Origin: Candidatus Colwelliibacteriota bacterium
Lineage (GTDB): Bacteria > Patescibacteriota > Minisyncoccia > UBA6257 > Colwellbacteraceae
Assembly: GCA_016176505.1 (NCBI GenBank)
Contig: JACOXB010000002.1
Location: 1 to 40,373 of the forward strand
DNA length: 40,373 bases
Direction of reading: 5' to 3'
The notes under the pieces were generated by a model. It was given only the letters and a program-made list of their open reading frames with translations, was not told the origin of the DNA and made no database searches. This document shows, piece by piece, positions 21,134-28,176 of this stretch. Positions within the stretch are counted from its first letter, which is position 1; each line of letters starts with the position of its first letter. The position numbers were made by a program, and so were the translations under genes.

Positions 21134-21307
21134 ATGGGGAGAAGATCGATCCCAGAGGAGAATATTAGAAATCTCCAGAAGTCGCGGCGGAGCTATTACC
21201 TTAATCTGCCGATCGAGATGATTCGGCGACTTGGATGGAAAGAGAGGCAGAAAGTGGTGGTGGAAAAACGCGGCCGGGAGATTGTAATTAAAGACTGGAA
21301 AAAATAG
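21134..21307 (+). CDS. AbrB/MazE-like swapped-hairpin small DNA-binding protein (57 aa)
   Basis: MGRRSIPEENIRNLQKSRRSYYLNLPIEMIRRLGWKERQKVVVEKRGREIVIKDWKK; -10 TATAAT at 21122-21127; below the ORF track length cutoff. Confidence 0.8.
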   Translation: MGRRSIPEENIRNLQKSRRSYYLNLPIEMIRRLGWKERQKVVVEKRGREIVIKDWKK

Positions 21308-21320
21308 TAGCTCTAGCCGG

Positions 21321-22235
21321 TTAATGTATTTCGAGCGCGTCCCCGTCGTAAAGGACGTGTTCGAGACCAATCTGTTGGTCAGAGAATTTTGCCGAGGGAC
21401 CTGAAATCTTGATGGTATGCGGTTGCGTAGCGTCGTGGAAGATTTCATCTAAAACGTCTCGGACAGCGGCTCCGCGTGCAAGAACCACTGGTCGTTCCCG
21501 GCCCCCTACATTTATCCGAACAAGTTCTAGGTTGCGCCAAATTGCGTCCCGCAGGGATTGAATGCCAATATTTTTCTCGACTGAAATCGGAACAATTTCT
21601 ATGTCGTGGAACTCTCGTTTGAGCGACGTAATTATGTTTTCTACCCCAGGAAGATCTATTTTATTGCATATCAGAAATTTAGGAGTGGGTAAATCCACGC
21701 GGCGCATCTCATCGCGTACCGCCTTCACTTTTTCGAGCGGAGTGTCTGCGCTCGTCATAAGCACGGCGTAGTTCGCGTTCCGTGCAGCAGCGAGCATCGC
21801 TCGTCCTCCTCCTTTTCCCTCTGCCGCTCCCTCTAAAAGCCCTGGTATTTCAACAACTTGTACGAGAGCGCCATCGAAGTCCACCATTGCGGGTATGGGC
21901 TTCAAGGTGGTGAATTGATAGTCGGCAACTTTGATTTGTATACTACTAAGCTTCTTAAGTAGTGAGGATTTCCCGATGTTCGGCGGGCCAAGAAGCACCA
22001 CCTGCGCATCCCCCTCTTTTTTCACGTCAAAAAATACGCGCGCCTTTACCCGACCGCGTTTTCGGTTTTCCTGTATCTCGCCTTGAAGCCACTTGCGGAT
22101 CTCGCCATACGGCCCCGTCTTGTATCCCGGCATCTCTACAAGAAGCTTCCGGATTTCGCGCTCCTTCTCTTTCCCCTCTTTGCCGACAAGCCGCTTCTTC
22201 GCAAGCTGTTTAAATATTTGATGTGGAACAGCCAT
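21321..22235 (-). CDS. DRG/Obg-related GTPase with C-terminal TGS domain
   Basis: G1 GPPNIGKSS, G2 region YQFTTLKPIPAMVDFDGALVQ, G3-like EIPGLLEGAAEGKGGG, G4 NKID, C-terminal TGS-like (SDQQIGLEHVLYDGDALEIH). Confidence 0.88.
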   Translation of the reverse strand: MAVPHQIFKQLAKKRLVGKEGKEKEREIRKLLVEMPGYKTGPYGEIRKWLQGEIQENRKRGRVKARVFFDVKKEGDAQVVLLGPPNIGKSSLLKKLSSIQIKVADYQFTTLKPIPAMVDFDGALVQVVEIPGLLEGAAEGKGGGRAMLAAARNANYAVLMTSADTPLEKVKAVRDEMRRVDLPTPKFLICNKIDLPGVENIITSLKREFHDIEIVPISVEKNIGIQSLRDAIWRNLELVRINVGGRERPVVLARGAAVRDVLDEIFHDATQPHTIKISGPSAKFSDQQIGLEHVLYDGDALEIH

Positions 22236-22298
22236 GTCTTAATTCTATAACGAATAAAGTTTAATAAAGTTCTAGTATAGCAGCTCGATTAAAGTAGT

Positions 22299-22331
22299 GA
22301 GCCCGCCCCGACACGAAGTCGGGACGGGCTC
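22299..22331 (-). terminator. GC-rich hairpin downstream of the small-protein gene (terminator-like, no T-run)
   Basis: GAGCCCGTCCCGAC TTCGT GTCGGGGCGGGCTC on the minus strand (one position is a U:G wobble only on that strand). Confidence 0.45.
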
Positions 22332-22347
22332 TGAGCGTTGGGTGCGC

Positions 22348-22608
22348 CTATCTATACCAAGCGCCACCTACCTCCTCGTCTGCTCCCAGATTCTCGGCGT
22401 GCTGCCGAAAATCGAAGGGCGGGATGAGCTGCTCCCGGAGGATCTCTTCGACGAGCTCCGCGAGCTCTGCCGGAGTGATACCGACCGACTTCGCCACGGG
22501 CCCGAGCGCGCTGTAGAAATCGTCGCAAGCGATCTCGAAGCGCCGCCGGCTACTGAGCAGATACTTGGATAACCGAGAAGCGATCTCCGCTTTTCGCACT
22601 GCGCCCAT
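22348..22608 (-). CDS. small alpha-helical protein, paralogue family member 3
   Basis: SD AAGGAGGTGG upstream of ATG; shares EIA..L.KY...LG.VA...GI...EL..LV.EIL pattern with 22632-22859 and 24393-24635. Confidence 0.7.
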   Translation of the reverse strand: MGAVRKAEIASRLSKYLLSSRRRFEIACDDFYSALGPVAKSVGITPAELAELVEEILREQLIPPFDFRQHAENLGADEEVGGAWYR

Positions 22609-22631
22609 ATCAGAACCACCTCCTTCTCTAG

Positions 22632-22859
22632 CTAAGAGCCGAAAATACTACGGGGCAGACCCGCGAAGAGCTGCTTCAGGAAAGCGCCGAGCTCCTCCGG
22701 GGGGACATTGATCGCTCTCGCGATCTCCCCGACCCTGCGTCCGAGCACATGCTGAAGAGTTTCTTCCTCGCCCCTAAGCACGCGCTCCGCCACGAGTTGG
22801 TAGAGACAGTACTTGAGAAAGAGCCAGGCGATCTCACCCTTTTGTTGGGGATCCATCAT
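22632..22859 (-). CDS. small alpha-helical protein, paralogue family member 2
   Basis: SD AAGGAGGTG then ATGATG at 22859; KGEIAWLFLKY...LGRRVGEIARAINVPPEELGAFLKQLF. Confidence 0.7.
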   Translation of the reverse strand: MMDPQQKGEIAWLFLKYCLYQLVAERVLRGEEETLQHVLGRRVGEIARAINVPPEELGAFLKQLFAGLPRSIFGS

Positions 22860-22896
22860 GGATTTCACCTCCTTTCCCTACTCGCTGATCCTATGG

Positions 22897-23955
22897 TTAG
22901 GGGCTGAACCCCATATCCTTGTCCGTTTGCCCCATCGCCTCAAGGGGATCTGCGCTGCGGGCGAGAATCCTTATGGCGTCGATGTTCGGCAAGACCGCGA
23001 GCGTGCGGTAGTACAAGGCGAGTTTCAACCGCAATACAGTCGCCTTTCCCTTGGGCGTTACTCGCAAGCTGCCGCCGAAAACAAGAATTGGCGGCACTCG
23101 GTCATCAATTACCCGGGCGAGATTGATGTCGTAAGTCCCCATCACAGAATCGGGCAACACCCGGACACGCGGAACACTACCAAGCCGCTCAATTATAGTT
23201 GAAGCGAGTATTACGCTTCTCGTTTCAATCTCCAGAGAGACCGCGTAGTGTAGCATCCCGGGGATTTGGATGACGCTTTCCACCACGATTTCCATTTCTG
23301 GAAAAAGTTGTTTCAGTTCATCTTCCATTCTCGGAATGTAAGCATCCGCGATCCTGAAGGTGTTGACCCGCTCGGTGACGAGGAAATCGCTTTCCCGCCC
23401 ATCGTACTGCATGACTAGATGAATTCGAACAGATCTAGCGACGTCTCTGAGGGCGGCGAGCACCGGAACCACACCGGAGAGGAAACAGCCTCCCTGACGG
23501 AATTTGTTGCCTCCTTGCGGCGGAGCTACAAGCGGTGGCGAGATCAATCGCCCGCGAGGATACTCGCCATCTTGCAGTATCACGGCTCCTGGAAACGCTT
23601 GGTATTGCTTCTGGAGAGCGTGTCTCATGCCGGGCGCGGCAGCGTCTATGACGATGTCGCACGTCTGCCCTAGGTCAAGTTGCTCAACCGGGTGGAATCT
23701 CAGAAAACCCGAACCGCTGTTGAGCCTAGCAATGGTGTCTTCGGGTTCATCAAGATACACCTTCTTCGGAAGGGCACTACGAGCGAGCGGACCGCCGAAG
23801 TCGTAACGATCGAGTAGACGCTGGAGGGTCGGATCATACTTGAAAATGCCGACCGCCAACTCCATATCCTTGCTTTGAGCAATAGCAATAGCGAGACGGG
23901 AACCAAGCAGGCCGGCTGCTCCACGGATTCCAACCCGAACCTTATCTTCTTCCAT
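22897..23955 (-). CDS. archaeal/type II glyceraldehyde-3-phosphate dehydrogenase homologue (divergent)
   Basis: KVRVGIRGAAGLLGSRLAIAI Rossmann start; GGCFLSGVVPVLAALRD at the position of archaeal SCNTTGL..; C-terminus VLPNIDAIRILA..TDKDMGF matches archaeal GAPDH VPENIDAIRA...T...LG. Start taken at ATG 23955 with SD GGAGGGGG rather than the ORF-track TTG at 23991. Confidence 0.75.
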   Translation of the reverse strand: MEEDKVRVGIRGAAGLLGSRLAIAIAQSKDMELAVGIFKYDPTLQRLLDRYDFGGPLARSALPKKVYLDEPEDTIARLNSGSGFLRFHPVEQLDLGQTCDIVIDAAAPGMRHALQKQYQAFPGAVILQDGEYPRGRLISPPLVAPPQGGNKFRQGGCFLSGVVPVLAALRDVARSVRIHLVMQYDGRESDFLVTERVNTFRIADAYIPRMEDELKQLFPEMEIVVESVIQIPGMLHYAVSLEIETRSVILASTIIERLGSVPRVRVLPDSVMGTYDINLARVIDDRVPPILVFGGSLRVTPKGKATVLRLKLALYYRTLAVLPNIDAIRILARSADPLEAMGQTDKDMGFSP

Positions 23956-23983
23956 TCTCCCCCTCCTTGTTGTTAAAGATCTT

Positions 23984-24027
23984 CTAGACAAACTAAAACG
24001 CCTCAGCTTGTCTAGCCGAGGCGTTTT
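23984..24027 (-). promoter_or_regulatory. candidate pseudoknot/attenuator in the 5' leader of the GAPDH-like gene
   Basis: Interdigitated pairing on + coordinates: CTAGACAA (23984-23991) / TTGTCTAG (24008-24015) and AAAACGCCTC (23995-24004) / GAGGCGTTTT (24018-24027). Confidence 0.6.
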
Positions 24028-24098
24028 TCAGTAAAGAGTTAGAGAATGATTTAAGTTGAATTTATATCCAGATTAAAACCGCCTTGGCTAAACAAACT

Positions 24099-24134
24099 AA
24101 AAATGCCGCAAGTAAAGACAAAAGACTCACGGCA
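24099..24134 (-). terminator. intrinsic terminator-like hairpin in the same leader
   Basis: Minus strand: TGCCGTGAGT-CTTTTGTCTTT-ACTTGCGGCA-TTTTT; two U:G pairs make the stem continuous only on the minus strand. Confidence 0.65.
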
Positions 24135-24239
24135 ATCCGGAGCGATAAGCCACATATTCATTTGGCGGTTATGCTCTTGCATAATAGATAAAACGTTAAA
24201 GGATTTAAGAAGTTACGTCAAGCTTTTCTAAAAATGGTT

Positions 24240-24267
24240 GTGCCCCCCGACTTAAGTCGGGGGGCAC
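24240..24267 (-). terminator. 28-bp perfect palindrome, probable terminator of 24393-24635
   Basis: GTGCCCCCCGACTT|AAGTCGGGGGGCAC followed on the minus strand by AACCATTTTT. Confidence 0.6.
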
Positions 24268-24392
24268 GGGGACAGCACGAGGACGGCGGGGAGAGGTTCT
24301 TGTTCTGCCCTTGGTCCGACATGACGTCGGACGAGGTGCAATTACCCTTTTAGGGGGCGCTTTCGCCCCACCCTAGCCATCCTCGCTTCCGG

Positions 24393-24635
24393 CTACTCGG
24401 CGAAGGTCTCGTCTAGCAGCTCCTGCAGGATCTGCCTCACGAAAGGCGCGAGCTCTCGCAGGGGGACCTCGATCGCTTGGGCAACGCTTCCGAGGTCGCG
24501 CCAGATGCCGTTTCCTCGGAGCTCGATGCCACGCCGGCCGAAGTAGTACTTCAACATCTTGCGAGCGATCTCGCCCCTCCGTAGACGCTCGGCGAGTTCG
24601 ACGGGATCCATCTTCGGATCGCCATCCTTCATCAT
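24393..24635 (-). CDS. small alpha-helical protein, paralogue family member 1
   Basis: SD AAGGAGGTGAG; RGEIARKMLKYYFGRRGIEL...DLGSVAQAIEVPLRELAPFVRQILQELLDETF. Confidence 0.75.
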   Translation of the reverse strand: MMKDGDPKMDPVELAERLRRGEIARKMLKYYFGRRGIELRGNGIWRDLGSVAQAIEVPLRELAPFVRQILQELLDETFAE

Positions 24636-24718
24636 GAGGTTCTCACCTCCTTCCTAATGTGCGGTTTGCTACGAAACCCTCGTAGCGGGGACCCCCGAAC
24701 TATTTCGAGGATATATTC

Positions 24719-24747
24719 ATTATACCAGATTGTACCTTGGTTGTCAA
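24719..24747 (-). promoter_or_regulatory. perfect-consensus sigma70-type promoter
   Basis: Minus strand TTGACA-N17-TATAAT, upstream of 24393-24635. Confidence 0.85.
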
Positions 24748-24777
24748 TCCGCCACTACCTATACATAGGTGTGGGGA

Positions 24778-25632
24778 TCAACCGCTGATGTTGAATACCT
24801 TAAACGCGTTTTTGGTGGTTGTCTCCCCTACTTCTTCGGTGGTTTTCCCTAAAATTTCGGCGAGCTTGGCGGCGGTGTGAATGATAAAGCTCGGTTCGTT
24901 TCTTTTGCCGCGGAAAGGAACTGGCGCGACATAAGGAGCATCGGTTTCGAGTAAAATTCGGTCAAGACCGATGTATTTAATCACTTCGTCATAATCTCTC
25001 GCAAAAGTAATCACTCCGCCGAAGGAAAAATAAAAACCGAGCTCCATAAGTTGCCTGGCGTCTTCTTTGGTGCCGCTGAAAAAGTGGACTACTCCGGCAG
25101 GAGTAGTAAGTATATTGTATTTTGTATTTAGTATCCGAATGAGGTTAGGAAAAGCATTTCGGCAGTGGAGCATTAAGGGTTTGTTAAGTTCGGCAGCGAG
25201 TTCGATTTGAGCAATAAAAGCTTTTGCCTGTTCTTCTTTTGTCTCTTCGGTCAAACGATAATAATCCAAACCGCACTCGCCGATGGCTACGACTTTCGAA
25301 TTTTTACCAAGTTCTTTGTAATAATTGACGTCAAACTCTTCGCCCCGACTCACGAAGCCTTCCTCGCCCGCCGTAGCTTTAGCGAAGGAGGGGCTTAATT
25401 CTTTGGTATCGTGATATGACTTCGAAGTATGAATGGGGTGAAGGCCAATTGTGGCGTAAACACCTTTTTCATATTTTTCAGCCATTTCAACTGCCGCTTT
25501 CGAAGTGTCTTTTTGAGTGCCAACATTAATAAACCAAATGTCATTAGCTAAGGCGCGATCAATTACTTCTTTCGCATCCTCATTAAAGGCCGCGAATTGA
25601 ACGTGAGTGTGAACATCTATCAATCGAGGCAT
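24778..25632 (-). CDS. tatD: TatD family metal-dependent hydrolase
   Basis: LIDVHTHVQF, IGECGLDYYR, HCRNAF, VHFFSGT, LLETDAPYVAP. Confidence 0.95.
   Translation of the reverse strand: MPRLIDVHTHVQFAAFNEDAKEVIDRALANDIWFINVGTQKDTSKAAVEMAEKYEKGVYATIGLHPIHTSKSYHDTKELSPSFAKATAGEEGFVSRGEEFDVNYYKELGKNSKVVAIGECGLDYYRLTEETKEEQAKAFIAQIELAAELNKPLMLHCRNAFPNLIRILNTKYNILTTPAGVVHFFSGTKEDARQLMELGFYFSFGGVITFARDYDEVIKYIGLDRILLETDAPYVAPVPFRGKRNEPSFIIHTAAKLAEILGKTTEEVGETTTKNAFKVFNISG
25361..25393. repeat. palindromic dispersed element in tatD (encodes PSFAKATAGEEGF)
   Basis: Minus: CCTCCTTCGCTAAAGCTACGGCGGGCGAGGAAGG. Confidence 0.65.
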
Positions 25633-25635
25633 AGA

Positions 25636-27096
25636 CTAATCAAGCCTTAGGAAAAGTGGTTTTTCCGGAGCTTTATTTTGCTGAATTAATTCCTGAATTT
25701 TCAAACTCGTTTCCGGCATCAAAGGCTCGAGACTGATGGCCAAATACCAAAGTTTGAGCACTAAATCGGCAATAATTTTTCGAGCCTTTTTAGGGTCACT
25801 TTCAATTAAGTTAAAAGGTTTTTCAGCCTGAATCTCAGCATCAAGCCTGCTGATTTCAACCCAAAGATTGTCAGCCACCCCATTGAATTCGTAGTTTTCA
25901 AGTTCTTTAAAAGTCTCTTGAAATTCACGGCCATAAATCACTCCTTCGGATTTAGGCAGCTCCACATCTAAATCAAGGCTTGAAGCCATTTTCATAATCC
26001 GGCTTACCAGATTACCAAGGCCATTCGCTAAATGAGCATTATAAGCTTCGCGAATGGTGTCTTCAGTCACATCGCTGTCTTCAAACGGATTAACGTGGCG
26101 GAGAAGATAATACCTGATGCTATCCGTCCCGTATTTTTTAACTATTTCAATCGGGTCAATGACATTGCCCAAGCTCTTGCTCATTTTTTGGCCGTGGCTT
26201 GTGATAAAACCTTCGATATAAATTTGGCGGGATGTCGGCAAACCGGCTGACATTAACATCGCCTGCCACATAGCTGATTGCTGGCGCAGATTATCTTTGC
26301 CGGCAATTTGAATCGCGTTCGGGTTCTCCTTAGTTCCCCAAAACTCTTCGAACTTTTTTTCGTCTTCAGGCCAACCAAGGGCGGAAATATAGTTAACCAG
26401 GGCATCAAACCAGACGTACATCACGTGCTTGTCATCCCCAGGCACCGAAATCCCCCACGGCATTTTTTCTTTCAAACGGGAAATACTAAAATCTTGCAAA
26501 CCAGCCTCGACAAACTTTTTTATCTCGTTCAGCCGAAAAGCTGGAACAACAAAATCCGGATGAGATTCATAAAAATCAAGAAGTTTATCTTGATATCTAC
26601 TGAATTTAAAAAAGTAGTTTTCCTCGTCAATCAGTTCGATCTCCGCTTGCGGATGAATTAAACACCGCCCATTCTCAAGTTCAGATTCGGTTTTTTCAAG
26701 CTCGCACTCAACGCAGTACTTAATCTGGTACAGCTTTTTATAAATATCGCCGTTTTTATCACAGCGCTGCCAAAATTCCTGGGCCGCCATAACGTGATGA
26801 GGATCAGTCGTCCGAATAAAGTTGTCATAACTTAAATCAAGCGCCTGTTTAAGCTGGTCAAACTTGGCCGCGTACTCGTCAGCATAAGCCTGGGGGTCTT
26901 TCCCCTCTTTCTGGGCGGCGCGGTAGATTTTTAAACCGTGCTCATCCGTGCCGGTATTGAAAAAAACCTCGTCCCCCATGAGGCGGCGCCAGCGAGCCAG
27001 CGCATCAGCTCGAACTATTTCAAGGGCAAAACCGATGTGAGGCGGCGCGTTAACATAAGGAAGGGTGGTTGTAATATAAAATTTTCGGGCCATCAA
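25636..27096 (-). CDS. metG: methionyl-tRNA synthetase
   Basis: FYITTTLPYVNAPPHIGFALE, GQKMSKSLGNVIDP. Confidence 0.97.
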   Translation of the reverse strand: MMARKFYITTTLPYVNAPPHIGFALEIVRADALARWRRLMGDEVFFNTGTDEHGLKIYRAAQKEGKDPQAYADEYAAKFDQLKQALDLSYDNFIRTTDPHHVMAAQEFWQRCDKNGDIYKKLYQIKYCVECELEKTESELENGRCLIHPQAEIELIDEENYFFKFSRYQDKLLDFYESHPDFVVPAFRLNEIKKFVEAGLQDFSISRLKEKMPWGISVPGDDKHVMYVWFDALVNYISALGWPEDEKKFEEFWGTKENPNAIQIAGKDNLRQQSAMWQAMLMSAGLPTSRQIYIEGFITSHGQKMSKSLGNVIDPIEIVKKYGTDSIRYYLLRHVNPFEDSDVTEDTIREAYNAHLANGLGNLVSRIMKMASSLDLDVELPKSEGVIYGREFQETFKELENYEFNGVADNLWVEISRLDAEIQAEKPFNLIESDPKKARKIIADLVLKLWYLAISLEPLMPETSLKIQELIQQNKAPEKPLFLRLD

Positions 27097-28127
27097 ACAG
27101 TCAGGCGGGCGCGGCTCCGGCGGGACTTAATCCGCATCCAGTCCTCAACTACTTCTTGAAGAAAAACCGTTACCGGAATGGCGACAAGCATGCCAAGAAT
27201 GCCGGCGATCTGAACTCCACCGAGAAGGGCAACGAGAATAATAACCGGATGAATACCAAGCGCTCGCCGCATCACTAATGGAACTAAAACCTGGTTTTCA
27301 AGCTGCTGAATACCTAAGAAAAGAAGTAGAACATATAAACCGAGACTGACCGAGTCAGCCAGGGCAATGGCAACGGCCAAGGCACCGGCAAAAATCGGAC
27401 CAACTACTGGCACAAGTTCAAAAAGCGCCGCGATTATTGCCAAAACTAATCTTTGCTCAACGCCTAATATCCAGAGGCCAATGAAAACCATAAAACCGAC
27501 TACCAAGCTCAAAACAATTTGAGCCTGGAACCAGCGGCCAATTCTTCGCCGGGTGCGACGATAAAGCTGAAGCACCCGATCCTCCATAGTTTCTGGGAAA
27601 ACCGCTCTTAAAAATTTTTCCACTCCATCCCGACTAACGGTGAGATAAAAGGAAAGGACAAGCACTGCCAAGGCAAAAGCCACACCGCCTAGGAGACGTC
27701 CAAGGATAGCGAGAAACGGGACCCCGCCCGAAAGAAGGACGTTAGAAACATTAGTTAGATCCGGGCCAATCAGGTTAATAACTTCAGCCGGAGTTTCAAT
27801 GCCTAAAAACTGGTTAGCCAAACCGCTAAGATTTTTAAAAAGGCTGTTTAACTCTAAGAGGGCAATTGGGAAAATGGCGTAGACAACGAAAGCTAAAATG
27901 GTAAGGAAAATGAGAAAAACAATAATGGTGCCGAGGAGTCTTGGGATGCGCCATTTTTGCATCCGCGCCACAGCTGGTTCAAAAGCCGTGGAAATAATTA
28001 AGGCCAACAGTAAAATAGCGACTGTTTCCCTGGTTAAATAGAGAACAATCACAAAACCGGCCATCATCAAAATCCGCCAGAGACTGCCCCAGGAAATCTC
28101 AATCAGGGTATGCTGTTTTTCGGCCAC
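27093..28127 (-). CDS. AI-2E family transporter (PerM/YdiK-like)
   Basis: Multi-TM; ELVPVVGPIFAGALAVAIAL, LGIQQLENQVLVPLVMRRALGIHPV. Confidence 0.92.
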   Translation of the reverse strand: MAEKQHTLIEISWGSLWRILMMAGFVIVLYLTRETVAILLLALIISTAFEPAVARMQKWRIPRLLGTIIVFLIFLTILAFVVYAIFPIALLELNSLFKNLSGLANQFLGIETPAEVINLIGPDLTNVSNVLLSGGVPFLAILGRLLGGVAFALAVLVLSFYLTVSRDGVEKFLRAVFPETMEDRVLQLYRRTRRRIGRWFQAQIVLSLVVGFMVFIGLWILGVEQRLVLAIIAALFELVPVVGPIFAGALAVAIALADSVSLGLYVLLLFLGIQQLENQVLVPLVMRRALGIHPVIILVALLGGVQIAGILGMLVAIPVTVFLQEVVEDWMRIKSRRSRARLTV

Positions 28128-28176
28128 GCCTTTATTCTACGCTAATTTCAAAATATCGCGCAATTCAGCCTCTTCT

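Noticed and set aside
22813-23202. 129-aa plus-strand ORF antisense to the GAPDH-like gene
   Set aside because: No recognisable motifs or SD; lies opposite a convincing coding gene; typical antisense noise of a GC-richer region.
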